From Erwinia sp039023475 (lineage in GTDB: Bacteria > Pseudomonadota > Gammaproteobacteria > Enterobacterales > Enterobacteriaceae): a stretch of 64,000 nt of DNA. Positions 16,436 through 25,397 of this stretch are shown here, in pieces. The notes beneath the pieces were generated by a model. The model was not told the origin of the DNA and did not search any database. It was given only the letters and a program-made list of their open reading frames with translations. Where the stretch lies: the NCBI RefSeq assembly GCF_039023475.1, contig NZ_JBCHVB010000001.1, positions 806,001-870,000 of the forward strand. Direction: 5' to 3'. A program made the position numbers and the translations under genes. Position 1 is the stretch's first letter; the number at the start of each line of letters is the position of its first letter.

Positions 16436-17139
16436 TACAGCGTTCCTGCCAGCGTGACGTCGCCGGTAAGTTGTCCATCACGCATCTCCATCTGGCGGTT
16501 AAGCCGTTTTGCCAGATGCAGGTCGTGGGTCACCACCAGAAAAGCGGTCCCCTGACGGACGTTAAGCTCACCCAGCAGATCGAAGATGGCATCCGCGTTG
16601 CGGGCATCCAGGTTGCCGGTCGGCTCATCGGCCAGCACCAGCCGCGGGTTGTTAACCAGCGCACGGGCTATCGCCACGCGCTGCCGTTCGCCGCCCGACA
16701 GTTCCGACGGACGGTGCGCCGCCCGTTTCTCCAGGCCGACGGCAGCCAGCAGTTCACGCGCTTTCGCCTCCGCTTCGCCTTTGGCCGTTTTGCCAATCAG
16801 CAGCGGCATCGCCACGTTTTCCATCGCGCTGAAGTCAGGCAGCAGATGGTGAAACTGGTAGATAAATCCGAGCTCGCGGTTACGCAGCCCAGCCTTCGCG
16901 GAGGAGGACATGCCGTTCAGTGAACTGCCGTTAAATATCACATCGCCCGAGGTGGGGGTATCCAGCCCGCCCAGCAGATGCATCAGCGTACTTTTGCCGG
17001 AGCCGGAGCTGCCAACGATCGCCATCATTTCGCCGGGCGCCACGCTGAAAGAGACGTTGCGCAGGACATCAGTTTCGACGCTGCCTTCCTGATAGCGTTT
17101 GCACAGGTTGTCGCACTGCAACAAAATCGGGTTACTCAT
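16435..17139 (-). CDS. lolD: Lipoprotein-releasing system ATPase LolD
   Basis: ABC ATPase of LolCDE, 234 residues. Walker A GSSGSGKST, signature LSGGERQRVAIARAL, Walker B RLVLADEPTGNLD and the switch His in VVTHDL are all present. I chose the ATG at 17139 (MSNPILLQCDNLCKRYQEG), which fits the E. coli start; the frame continues upstream to 17211 inside lolC but has no family support. It overlaps the end of lolC by 8 nt. Confidence 0.97.
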   Translation of the reverse strand: MSNPILLQCDNLCKRYQEGSVETDVLRNVSFSVAPGEMMAIVGSSGSGKSTLMHLLGGLDTPTSGDVIFNGSSLNGMSSSAKAGLRNRELGFIYQFHHLLPDFSAMENVAMPLLIGKTAKGEAEAKARELLAAVGLEKRAAHRPSELSGGERQRVAIARALVNNPRLVLADEPTGNLDARNADAIFDLLGELNVRQGTAFLVVTHDLHLAKRLNRQMEMRDGQLTGDVTLAGTL

Positions 17140-18331
17140 AACGTAAAGCCTCAGCGGGTTGAACGGCGGCGGCGCGCCAGGAAGGGTAAAGCGTGGAAAC
17201 CAGCGCCACAAGCATGGCGGTAATCACAATTGTCACCACCTGCGGCACGGAGATCACCACTGGCAGCGCGGCGCCGTCCAGGAAAGCACCGATTAACGGC
17301 ATCAGGGTGTTAAGCTGGCTGGCGAGCAGCACGCCGAGCAGTGCGCCCAGCACGGCGCCAACAATGCCCGCCGTCGCGCCCTGCACCATAAAGATCATCA
17401 TGATCTGCCTGCGGGTCAGCCCCTGGGTTTGTAGAATAGCGACCTCACCCTGTTTTTCCATGATCAGAAGTCCCAGCGAGGTCACGATATTGAAGGCGGC
17501 CACGGCGACGATCAGGCTGAGCAGCAGCCCCATCATATTCTTCTCCATTCTGACCGCCTGGAAGAGTTCACCCTTCCGCTCCCGCCAGTCTTTCCATATC
17601 AGCCCTTGCGGCAGCGTTTGCTGGCTGAGCGCGTCAACCGCCAGCGGCTTATCCAGCCAGAGTCGCCAGCCGGTGATATTGCCCGCCGGATAACGCATCA
17701 GCCGTGAGGCATCCTGCTGATTGGTCAGGATCTGGTAGCCATCAACCTCACTATTGGCGGCAAAGGTGCCGACGACGGTAAACAGACGCTGGCTGGGCAG
17801 ACGGCCCATCGGGGTGAACTGGCTGGCGGAAGGCACCATCAGGCGGATCTGCTCACCGCGCTGAACGCCAAGCTGCCCTGCGAGCTGCTCGCCAATAATG
17901 ACGTTATAGCGGCCGGGCTGAAGATCGCTCTGTTTGACGTTAACCAGGAAAGGCGTCAGCGGATCGGGCTCATCCGGGTTCACGCCCAGCATAACGCCGA
18001 CGCCGACGCTACGGGCGCTTTGCAGCACCACATCACCGGTAGTAAGCGGCGCGATGCGGCTGACGCCCGATAACTTCAGCGAAGCTGCCGGCACCTGTTG
18101 AGGATTAATGGACCCTTTTTCGCTGGTAATCAGCGCCTGAGGCATCAGGCTGAGGGTGTTCTGCTCAAGCTCGTGCTCAAAACCGTTCATGACTGACAGC
18201 ACGGTAACCAGTGCCATCACGCCCAGCGTAATGCCGATAGCGGAGAGCCAGGATACAAACCGCCCGAAGCGGTCGGAAGCTCGTCCACGCATATAGCGCA
18301 GACCGATAAATAACGCGACAGGTTGATACAT
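17132..18331 (-). CDS. lolC: Lipoprotein-releasing system membrane subunit LolC
   Basis: Membrane subunit of LolCDE that recruits LolA; 399 residues. It has one N-terminal membrane segment, a periplasmic domain, and three C-terminal segments, paralogous to LolE. The start MYQPVALFIGLRYMRGRASDRF matches the family. It is the first gene of the lolCDE-nagK-cobB operon. The 271-bp region upstream, shared with a small plus-strand gene, carries a PhoP-like direct repeat and an 11-bp tandem repeat. Confidence 0.96.
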   Translation of the reverse strand: MYQPVALFIGLRYMRGRASDRFGRFVSWLSAIGITLGVMALVTVLSVMNGFEHELEQNTLSLMPQALITSEKGSINPQQVPAASLKLSGVSRIAPLTTGDVVLQSARSVGVGVMLGVNPDEPDPLTPFLVNVKQSDLQPGRYNVIIGEQLAGQLGVQRGEQIRLMVPSASQFTPMGRLPSQRLFTVVGTFAANSEVDGYQILTNQQDASRLMRYPAGNITGWRLWLDKPLAVDALSQQTLPQGLIWKDWRERKGELFQAVRMEKNMMGLLLSLIVAVAAFNIVTSLGLLIMEKQGEVAILQTQGLTRRQIMMIFMVQGATAGIVGAVLGALLGVLLASQLNTLMPLIGAFLDGAALPVVISVPQVVTIVITAMLVALVSTLYPSWRAAAVQPAEALRYE

Positions 18332-18480
18332 GTATTCCGTCTTCTGGCGATAGCGTTGGCAAAAAGTGATCGAAGATAATAAAGGTTAGGCCGGCGTTAT
18401 GGAACCTCTAAGCCGCTGACTCATCAGCTTAGTTTGATTCTTTCCCTGTAAATCCGCATTTCAGCGCAGCAACTGACAAA

Positions 18481-18502
18481 AATTGCGCGTTAATTGCGCG
18501 TT
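18481..18502. repeat. Tandem 11-bp direct repeat between lolC and the small gene
   Basis: AATTGCGCGTT occurs twice without spacer (18481-18491 and 18492-18502). The 11-bp period is close to one helical turn, so a protein could bind both copies on the same DNA face. Function unknown. Confidence 0.55.
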
Positions 18503-18521
18503 TGCTCAGCGCAATCCGGCG

Positions 18522-18538
18522 TAAACTCTTTGTAAACC
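18522..18538 (-). promoter_or_regulatory. Candidate PhoP box upstream of the small gene and lolC
   Basis: On the minus strand GGTTTA (18538-18533), 5 nt, then AGTTTA (18527-18522) agree with the PhoP repeat (T/G)GTTTA-N5-(T/G)GTTTA except for one base. A third CGTTTA lies at 18551-18546. I do not see a -10 hexamer 12 bp downstream toward lolC, so the box may instead act on the plus-strand gene starting at 18603. Confidence 0.4.
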
Positions 18539-18602
18539 CTCTGAGTAAACGGTCCTACTTTAAGGGGGGTAACGTCACAGTGTAAGTGCAGGAGTGGTAA
18601 AG

Positions 18603-18812
18603 ATGTCTAAATTTCCTAAAGGCAGTATTGTCAGGCACAAAACGGGTGAGATTAAGGGAATGATCGTCAATGTCTTCGATCAGGGCGCGGCGCCGGCGGG
18701 CTATTACGTGAAATGGGATGATGGTAACCATAGCTATCACGGCGAAAATGAGCTGATTTGGGCAAACATTGACCGACCCAGGATGCACTACACCCAACAG
18801 TCGTCGAAATAG
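18603..18812 (+). CDS. Small unrecognised protein, possibly DUF2158/YodC-like
   Basis: Encodes 69 residues. I do not recognise it firmly. The pattern KGSIVRHKTGEIKGMIVNV, then GYYVKWDDG, then a C-terminal ENELIW, resembles small beta-barrel proteins of the YodC/DUF2158 type (valine-lysine-glycine turn, W-DG, E-EL), but this is by eye. No signal peptide or membrane segment. The ATG at 18603 has AGGAG 8 nt upstream; a GTG at 18594 overlaps that site and is less likely. It sits between divergent lolC and mfd, where E. coli has comR-bhsA-ldtC, and may be controlled by PhoP. Confidence 0.75.
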   Translation: MSKFPKGSIVRHKTGEIKGMIVNVFDQGAAPAGYYVKWDDGNHSYHGENELIWANIDRPRMHYTQQSSK

Positions 18813-18890
18813 AGGTATACTCCGGTTAGCTGAACCGGGCTCGCATCTGCGTCCCGCTCTCCCATTTGCGAAGAGACCATCTGACTGATT

Positions 18891-21800
18891 ATGCCTGAAA
18901 ATACCCGATATACTCTGCCAGCCAAGGCTGGCGATCAGCGGCAGCTGGGTCAACTGACCGGCGCTGCCTGCGCGGTGGAATGCGCAGAGATTATTGAGCG
19001 TCATCATGGACCGGTCATGCTGATCGCGCCGGATATGCAAAACGCGCTTCGTCTGTATGATGAAATAAAGCAGTTTACCCACGAACCGGTTTTCAGCCTG
19101 GCCGACTGGGAAACGCTGCCTTTCGACAGCTTCTCTCCTCATCAGGACATCATCTCTTCGCGCCTTTCCACGCTCTACGGCCTGCCAATGATGGCCCGTG
19201 GCGTGCTGATCCTGCCGGTAAATACGCTGATGCAGCGGGTCTGCCCGCATGAATTCCTGCACGGCCATGCGCTGGTCATGCAGAAGGGGCAACGCCTCTC
19301 CCGCGACAAGCTGCGCGATCAGCTTGAGCAGGCTGGCTACCGCCACGTCGATCAGGTTATGGAGCATGGCGAGTACGCCACGCGCGGCGCCTTGCTGGAT
19401 CTCTATCCGATGGGCAGCGACAGGCCCTATCGCATCGACTTCTTTGATGACGAAATCGACAGCCTGCGGCTGTTTGACGCTGACAGCCAGCGTACGCTGG
19501 AAGAAGTGGCGGCCATCAACCTTCTGCCCGCCCATGAGTTTCCCACGGACAAAGCGGCCATTGAGCTGTTCCGTTCGCAGTGGCGCGAGCATTTTGACGT
19601 CCGGCGTGAGGCCGAGCACGTTTATCAGCAGGTCAGCAAAGGCACCCTGCCCGCCGGGATCGAGTACTGGCAGCCGCTCTTTTTTGAGCAGTCGCTGCCG
19701 CCGCTGTTCAGCTATCTGCCCGACAATACGCTGCTGGTGAATACGGGCAATCTGGAAAGCAGCGCCGATCGTTTCTGGCTGGATGTGACCTCAAGGTATG
19801 AAAACCGCCGGGTTGATCCTATGCGGCCACTGCTGCCGCCGGAGTCTCTCTGGCTGCGCACCGACGAACTCTTCAGCGAACTGAAAAAGTGGCCGCGCAT
19901 CCAGCTTGCCGGCGAGGCGCTGCCTGAAAAAGCCGCCAATACCAACCTGGGCTATCAGGGATTGCCCGACCTGGCCGTACAGGCGCAGGCAAAAGCGCCG
20001 CTGGACGCCCTGCGCCGCTTTATCGAAGGCTTTGACGGGCCGGTCATCTTCTCCGTGGAGAGCGAAGGACGCCGCGAAGCCTTACAGGAGCTGCTGGCGC
20101 GCATTAAAGTAGTGCCGAAGGCGATAAGCGAGCTTAACGAAGCGGCTGAACCCGGCTATTACCTGATCATTGGCGCCAGTGAGCATGGCTTTATCGACGG
20201 TCTCCGCCAGCGCGCGCTGATTTGTGAAAGCGATTTGCTGGGTGAGCGCGTCAGCCGTCGCCGCCAGGACAGCCGCCGAACCATCAACCCTGACGTGCTG
20301 ATCCGCAACCTGGCTGAACTGCATCCCGGGCAGCCGGTGGTGCACCTTGAACACGGTGTTGGCCGCTATATGGGGCTGACCACGCTGGAAACAGGCGGCA
20401 TTACCGCCGAATATCTGATACTGACCTATGCGGGCGACGCCAAACTTTATGTGCCGGTCTCTTCGCTGCATCTGATTAGCCGCTATGCGGGCGGCGCGGA
20501 CGAAAATGCTCCGCTGCACAAGCTTGGCAGCGATGCCTGGTCCCGGGCCCGGCAAAAAGCGGCGGAAAAAGTGCGCGATGTGGCGGCCGAACTGCTGGAT
20601 ATCTACGCGCTGCGCGCCGCCAAGGCGGGCTTTGCCTTTAAGCATGACCGCGAACAGTATCAGCTCTTCTGTGAAAGCTTTCCGTTTGAAACCACGCCCG
20701 ATCAGGCGCAGGCGATTAATGCTGTTCTCAGCGATATGTGCCAGCCGCTGGCGATGGATCGTCTGGTCTGCGGCGACGTAGGCTTTGGTAAGACCGAAGT
20801 GGCGATGCGCGCCGCCTTCCTCGCGGTAGAAAACCATAAGCAGGTTGCGGTGCTGGTCCCCACCACCCTGCTCGCTCAGCAGCACTATGACAACTTCCGC
20901 GACCGCTTCGCCAACTGGCCCGTACGCATCGAAATGCTTTCCCGCTTCCGCACCGCCAAAGAGCAGGCGCAGATTCTGACCGAAGCGCAGGAAGGTAAAA
21001 TTGATATTCTGATCGGCACCCATAAGCTGCTGGCAAACGATCTGAAGTGGCGCGATCTTGGGCTGCTGATTGTTGATGAAGAACACCGGTTCGGCGTGCG
21101 TCACAAGGAGCGAATCAAAGCGATGCGCGCCGACGTTGATATTCTGACCCTGACCGCGACACCGATCCCGCGCACGCTGAATATGGCGATGAGCGGCATG
21201 CGCGATCTGTCGATTATCGCCACGCCGCCCGCACGTCGCCTGGCGGTTAAAACCTTTGTGCGCCAGTTTGACGATCTGGTGGTGCGTGAAGCGATCCTGC
21301 GCGAGGTGCTGCGCGGCGGTCAGGTTTACTATCTCTATAACGATGTGGAGAATATTGAGAAAGCGGCTAACCGTCTGTCGGAACTGGTGCCTGAGGCGCG
21401 CGTGGCGATTGGTCACGGCCAGATGCGCGAGCGCGATCTGGAACGGGTGATGAATGATTTCCACCATCAGCGTTTCAACGTGCTGGTCTGTACCACGATT
21501 ATCGAAACCGGGATTGATATCCCAACGGCCAATACCATTATCATCGAACGGGCTGACCACTTCGGCCTTGCCCAGCTTCATCAGCTGCGTGGCCGCGTTG
21601 GTCGTTCGCACCATCAGGCCTACGCCTGGCTACTGACGCCGCATCCGAAAGCGATGACCACCGATGCGAAGAAGCGTCTTGAAGCGATCGCTTCGCTGGA
21701 GGACCTGGGCGCGGGCTTTGCGCTGGCGACGCACGATCTGGAGATTCGCGGGGCCGGCGAACTGCTTGGCGAAGATCAGAGCGGGCAGATGGAAACCATC

Positions 21801-22334
21801 GGCTTCTCACTCTATATGGAACTGCTGGAAAACGCCGTGGACGCGCTGAAGGAGGGCCGGGAACCTTCGCTGGAAGATCTCACCAGCAACCAGACCGATA
21901 TCGAGCTGCGCATCCCTGCGCTGCTGCCGGATGATTACATTCCCGACGTTAACACGCGCCTCTCATTCTATAAGCGCATCGCCAGCGCGCAGGAGGAAGG
22001 TGAGCTGGAAGATCTGAAAGTGGAGCTGATCGACAGGTTTGGCAAGCTGCCCGATGCGGCGCGTAATCTGCTGGATGTGGCGGCGCTACGTCTCGTGGCG
22101 AAGCAGATCGGTATCCGGCGCGTGGAAGCGAGCGATAAAGGCGGGTTTATTGAATTCGCCGAGAAGAACAAAGCCGACCCGGGCTGGCTGATTGGCCTGA
22201 TGCAGAAAGAGCCGCAGCACTGGCGGCTTGATGGCCCGGCTAAGCTGAAATTTATCCGCGATCTTGGTGAGCGTAAGGTCCGTATGAAGTGGGTCCGCGA
22301 GTTTATGGATCAGATCCTGGCGAATGCGGCCTGA
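18891..22334 (+). CDS. mfd: Transcription-repair coupling factor Mfd
   Basis: DNA translocase of 1147 residues that removes stalled RNA polymerase and recruits UvrA. The N-terminal UvrB-like module (about 1-340) is followed by the RNA-polymerase interacting domain (VVHLEHGVGRYMGL, about 480-550). The RecG-like motor follows, with Walker A GDVGFGKTE at about 628 and DEEHRFGVRHKE at about 729, then TATPIPRTLNMAMSGMRDLS, the translocation motif region GRVGRSHHQAYAWLL, and a C-terminal autoinhibitory domain. A bidirectional terminator follows. Confidence 0.97.
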   Translation: MPENTRYTLPAKAGDQRQLGQLTGAACAVECAEIIERHHGPVMLIAPDMQNALRLYDEIKQFTHEPVFSLADWETLPFDSFSPHQDIISSRLSTLYGLPMMARGVLILPVNTLMQRVCPHEFLHGHALVMQKGQRLSRDKLRDQLEQAGYRHVDQVMEHGEYATRGALLDLYPMGSDRPYRIDFFDDEIDSLRLFDADSQRTLEEVAAINLLPAHEFPTDKAAIELFRSQWREHFDVRREAEHVYQQVSKGTLPAGIEYWQPLFFEQSLPPLFSYLPDNTLLVNTGNLESSADRFWLDVTSRYENRRVDPMRPLLPPESLWLRTDELFSELKKWPRIQLAGEALPEKAANTNLGYQGLPDLAVQAQAKAPLDALRRFIEGFDGPVIFSVESEGRREALQELLARIKVVPKAISELNEAAEPGYYLIIGASEHGFIDGLRQRALICESDLLGERVSRRRQDSRRTINPDVLIRNLAELHPGQPVVHLEHGVGRYMGLTTLETGGITAEYLILTYAGDAKLYVPVSSLHLISRYAGGADENAPLHKLGSDAWSRARQKAAEKVRDVAAELLDIYALRAAKAGFAFKHDREQYQLFCESFPFETTPDQAQAINAVLSDMCQPLAMDRLVCGDVGFGKTEVAMRAAFLAVENHKQVAVLVPTTLLAQQHYDNFRDRFANWPVRIEMLSRFRTAKEQAQILTEAQEGKIDILIGTHKLLANDLKWRDLGLLIVDEEHRFGVRHKERIKAMRADVDILTLTATPIPRTLNMAMSGMRDLSIIATPPARRLAVKTFVRQFDDLVVREAILREVLRGGQVYYLYNDVENIEKAANRLSELVPEARVAIGHGQMRERDLERVMNDFHHQRFNVLVCTTIIETGIDIPTANTIIIERADHFGLAQLHQLRGRVGRSHHQAYAWLLTPHPKAMTTDAKKRLEAIASLEDLGAGFALATHDLEIRGAGELLGEDQSGQMETIGFSLYMELLENAVDALKEGREPSLEDLTSNQTDIELRIPALLPDDYIPDVNTRLSFYKRIASAQEEGELEDLKVELIDRFGKLPDAARNLLDVAALRLVAKQIGIRRVEASDKGGFIEFAEKNKADPGWLIGLMQKEPQHWRLDGPAKLKFIRDLGERKVRMKWVREFMDQILANAA

Positions 22335-22365
22335 GAACGCCCGCGAAAGAGCTTGTTGCCGACCT

Positions 22366-22395
22366 AAAAAAACCTGCCGGAAGGCAGGTTTTTCA
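22366..22395. terminator. Bidirectional terminator between mfd and ycfJ
   Basis: AACCTGCC (22371-22378) pairs with GGCAGGTT (22383-22390) around GGAA. An A-run precedes and a T-run follows, so it can terminate both mfd (plus) and ycfJ (minus). Confidence 0.85.
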
Positions 22396-22467
22396 TTAAT
22401 GTAATAGACCAAGTATCGGCAGCCGTATCGTACATATTGGTATGGCGTATCGCTGTTCCGGTGGTAA

Positions 22468-23007
22468 TTACGCCCGATCGTTCAGGATCAGCTGTCCATC
22501 GCTGTTCAGCGGAATACGGGCGCCAGGCTCATTGTCCATACGGATTTTACCCTGACGGTCACCAATCTGATAAGTGACATCGTAGCCCATGGTTTTTTCC
22601 TGCTTATCGTAAACCGTTTTGCAGCGCTGCTCGGTGGTGGTGTAGGTATCACGGTCCTGTAAAGCACCCTGCGCCTGATTGCCGCCATAGCCTCCGGCCA
22701 GCGCACCCGCGACGGTGGCTACATCTTTCCCGCGTCCGCCACCAAACTGGTGACCCAGCACGCCCCCGGCCACCGCCCCCAGTACAGATCCGGTAATACG
22801 GTGTTCATCCTGCACGGCGCGGCGATGTGTCAGCGTAACGTTACGGCATTCCTGACGCGGGTTCCTGCTTGTTTCTTTTATTGGCGTGGCAGAGAGTACC
22901 TGAGCAAACTGCGGCCCCCGGTCAAAAACGTTCATGCCAGCAACAGCCGCGACGCCAAGCGCTGCCGCTACGCCAATCCCAATACCCGCCAACATTGATT
23001 TATTCAC
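22468..23007 (-). CDS. ycfJ: Glycine-zipper protein YcfJ
   Basis: Small envelope protein of 179 residues, very similar to E. coli YcfJ (function unproven). The start is GTG at 23007 (encoding MNKSMLAGIGIGVAAALG) with AGGAGG 8 nt upstream; an ATG-initiated frame further up has no homology. Residues 5-25 form a membrane segment or signal anchor. The glycine-zipper repeat GSVLGAVAGGVLGHQFGGG and VAGALAGGYGGNQAQG follows, then a C-terminal domain with CKTVYDKQEKTMGYDV. It stands alone between mfd and ndh. Confidence 0.92.
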   Translation of the reverse strand: MNKSMLAGIGIGVAAALGVAAVAGMNVFDRGPQFAQVLSATPIKETSRNPRQECRNVTLTHRRAVQDEHRITGSVLGAVAGGVLGHQFGGGRGKDVATVAGALAGGYGGNQAQGALQDRDTYTTTEQRCKTVYDKQEKTMGYDVTYQIGDRQGKIRMDNEPGARIPLNSDGQLILNDRA

Positions 23008-23094
23008 AGGACACCCTCCTGAAAGTGTTACCGCGCAATACTGCATTGTCTGCCGCAGCAGAGATGTGTGTCCGGCGTGCGCGACGCGCCGTGA

Positions 23095-23120
23095 CTGATG
23101 CGTTAAATTTTGCGCATCAG
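23095..23120. repeat. Inverted repeat upstream of ycfJ
   Basis: CTGATGCG (23095-23102) and CGCATCAG (23113-23120) form a perfect 8-bp dyad with a 10-nt AT-rich centre, about 90-110 bp upstream of the ycfJ start. It could be an operator or a hairpin. No U-run accompanies it. Confidence 0.5.
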
Positions 23121-23225
23121 GACCAAATGTGACAATAAGATAACAGGAGGAAATAGAGGCATTAGCTCTGAGCGGGACGCTTTTAAGAGGTTTCCGAGCC
23201 GCGACAGCAAGGGGCTGAAAAAGAG

Positions 23226-23261
23226 AAAGGCTTACGATAATGGGATCATCAATAAGCCTTT
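23226..23261 (-). terminator. Hairpin after ndh
   Basis: AAAGGCTTA and TAAGCCTTT form a 9-bp stem with an 18-nt loop, 39 bp after the ndh stop. On the minus strand CTCTTTTTC follows. Probable weak intrinsic terminator of ndh. Confidence 0.55.
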
Positions 23262-23300
23262 TAACTCAAATTAGTGCGGTACTGTTAGTGTTGAATCGAT

Positions 23301-24605
23301 TTAGTGCAGCTTCAGCCGTGGGCGGATAACCCGGTTGATACTGCCCACCAGCATCATCAGCCCGGTCTTGAAATAACCGTGCAGGGCGACCTGATGCATC
23401 CGGTAAAGCGAGATATAGACGAAACGTGCAATACGTCCCTCCACCATCATCGATCCCCGCATCAGGTTACCCATCAGGCTGCCGACCGTACTGAATCGTG
23501 AAAGCGACACCAGCGAACCGTGATCCTTATACACGTAAGGCTTTTGCGGCTGCCCTTTCATCTCTGCCAAAATGTTGCTCAATACCCGGGAAGCCATCTG
23601 ATGAGCAGACTGTGCACGCGGTGGTACAAATCCGCCGGAAGGTAACGCACAGGAGGCGCAATCACCAATCGCGTAGATATCGGCATCAAGCGTGGTCTGT
23701 AAGGTTGGTTCCACCACCAGCTGATTGATGCGGTTCGTCTCCAGCCCGCCAATCTCCTTCATAAAGTCAGGCGCCTTGATGCCGGCTGCCCAGACCATCA
23801 GGTCCGCTTCGATAAATTCGCCCGATTTAGTATTCAGCCCTTTCGCTTCAGCGCTGGTCACCATGGTTTGCGTCAGCACGCGCACGCCCAGCTTGGTCAG
23901 TTCCTGGTGCGCGGCGGCGGAGATACGCGGCGGCAGCGCAGGCAGGATCCGTTCACCCGCCTCGACCAGCGTCACGTTCAGCGTCTGATTGTCCAGCCCT
24001 TTATAGCCGTAGCTGTGCAGCTGTTTGACGGCGTTATGCAGCTCAGCAGAGAGCTCAACGCCGGTCGCCCCGCCGCCCACGATGGCGATATTCACTTTGC
24101 CCTGCCCGCCCTCGTTTGAGGAGAACTTCAGGAACAGGTTAAGCATTTCATTATGGAAGCGGCGCGCCTGGTGCGGGTTATCGAGGAAAATACAGTTATC
24201 CTTCACGCCTGGCGTACCAAAATCATTCGAGGTGCTGCCAAGCGCCATCACCAGCGTGTCATAGGCCAGCTCGCGTTCGGGAACCAGCAGCTCGCCCTGG
24301 GCATCCCGGATTTCCGAGAGGTGAAGACGCTTATTTTCACGGTCAAGATCGGTCAGCGTGCCTAGCTGGAAATGGAAGTGATGGTTACGGGCATGCGCCA
24401 GGTAGCTCAGCCCGTCGATACCTTCATCCAGCGATCCGGTCGCCACTTCATGCAGCAACGGTTTCCAGAGATGGCTGTGATTGCGGTCCACCAGGGTAAT
24501 TTCTGCCTTATGCTTACGGCCAAGCTTATGGCCCAGCTGGGTGGCAAGTTCCAGACCTCCGGCGCCTCCGCCGACAATAACAATCTTCTTCATTGGTGTA
24601 GTCAA
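23301..24605 (-). CDS. ndh: NADH dehydrogenase type II
   Basis: Peripheral membrane flavoprotein of 434 residues that passes electrons from NADH to quinone without pumping protons. The FAD-binding motif IVIVGGGAGGLELATQLG is at the N-terminus, the NADH-binding IAIVGGGATGVELSAEL at about 178, and the second FAD region is YAIGDCASC. The C-terminal amphipathic helix region (MHQVALHGYFKTGLMMLVG) contacts the membrane. The protein is nearly collinear with E. coli Ndh. A perfect FNR box lies 135 bp upstream, consistent with anaerobic repression. Confidence 0.97.
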   Translation of the reverse strand: MTTPMKKIVIVGGGAGGLELATQLGHKLGRKHKAEITLVDRNHSHLWKPLLHEVATGSLDEGIDGLSYLAHARNHHFHFQLGTLTDLDRENKRLHLSEIRDAQGELLVPERELAYDTLVMALGSTSNDFGTPGVKDNCIFLDNPHQARRFHNEMLNLFLKFSSNEGGQGKVNIAIVGGGATGVELSAELHNAVKQLHSYGYKGLDNQTLNVTLVEAGERILPALPPRISAAAHQELTKLGVRVLTQTMVTSAEAKGLNTKSGEFIEADLMVWAAGIKAPDFMKEIGGLETNRINQLVVEPTLQTTLDADIYAIGDCASCALPSGGFVPPRAQSAHQMASRVLSNILAEMKGQPQKPYVYKDHGSLVSLSRFSTVGSLMGNLMRGSMMVEGRIARFVYISLYRMHQVALHGYFKTGLMMLVGSINRVIRPRLKLH

Positions 24606-24739
24606 ACGACCCCCCTCAAATTGTGAACCAATAGTTAATTAAAAGTTAAAATAATATCCTTAATTAACATAGGGTTGGCGATATTAATTCGCTATCTGAA
24701 GGCAGAATAGCACGGGGGAAAACGCCAGTCCTGATAAAC

Positions 24740-24753
24740 TTGATCCATATCAA
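24740..24753. promoter_or_regulatory. FNR box upstream of ndh
   Basis: TTGATCCATATCAA matches the FNR consensus TTGAT-N4-ATCAA at every defined position. It is in the intergenic region between ycfP and ndh. FNR represses ndh from promoter sites in E. coli, so the same control is inferred. Confidence 0.8.
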
Positions 24754-24826
24754 ATTTTCGGAAATGCGCTTAATTGACGCGGCAACGTCCGGCAGGATGC
24801 TTCGCCGGAGCCCTGCCGCTGGGGGG

Positions 24827-25369
24827 TTAACCGAGGTTTTTGAAGGCCTTAATGCGCTGAAGATGCGGGGCGATATTGCTGAATTTATGGGTCTGCACTT
24901 CATCCCAGATAATTTCATAATAACTCTGCAATGCCTCCGCCGAGCGCTGAACGTTCAGCGCCTCATCCTGACGGGAAAGAATGGCCAGGCAGCGATCGCG
25001 GTTTTTTTCCCGGAAATTGCTGACGCATTTGGTCGCAATATCCACATATTCCTCTGGCCGGTTAATTTTGCCGGTCATGTTCTCTTCCGGCCACAGGTTA
25101 GGGTTAAGAATGACCTGCCGGATATCGCTTAAAAATCCGATCCGCTCGGCCCAGAAGCCGCCCAGCCCCACGCCACAAATAAGAGGACGCTCATCGTTAC
25201 CGCCCTGCAAAAGCTTATCCGTTTCGTTCAGCAGGAAACGCATATCGTGCTTAGGGTGCTGCGTGCTGTAGCTCAGGAGCCGCACGTCAGGATCGATAAA
25301 CTGCAGCTGAAGCACTTTTTCATGGTTGCCCGGGCTGGTTGAATCATAGCCGTGCAGATAAATGATCAT
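24827..25369 (-). CDS. ycfP: YcfP esterase-like protein
   Basis: Protein of 180 residues of the UPF0227 family, an alpha/beta-hydrolase-like fold. It begins MIIYLHGYDSTSPGNHEKV; the oxyanion-type LHGY and the nucleophile-elbow-like ICGVGLGGFWAER are visible (Gly replaces a catalytic Ser at the elbow, as in this family). The biochemical role is unknown. It follows nagZ by 28 nt and ends the hinT-ycfL-lpoB-thiK-nagZ-ycfP run. Confidence 0.92.
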   Translation of the reverse strand: MIIYLHGYDSTSPGNHEKVLQLQFIDPDVRLLSYSTQHPKHDMRFLLNETDKLLQGGNDERPLICGVGLGGFWAERIGFLSDIRQVILNPNLWPEENMTGKINRPEEYVDIATKCVSNFREKNRDRCLAILSRQDEALNVQRSAEALQSYYEIIWDEVQTHKFSNIAPHLQRIKAFKNLG

Positions 25370-25397
25370 CGCTCGTCGTCCTCTCTGCTTAAGCCAT

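Noticed and set aside
18555..19619. 354-codon minus-strand frame across the small gene and the mfd start
   Set aside because: It overlaps two supported plus-strand genes and resembles no protein family I know.
20082..21614. 510-codon open frame on the minus strand inside mfd
   Set aside because: It lies wholly within mfd, its translation has no recognisable domain, and such antisense frames are expected in GC-rich genes with biased third positions.
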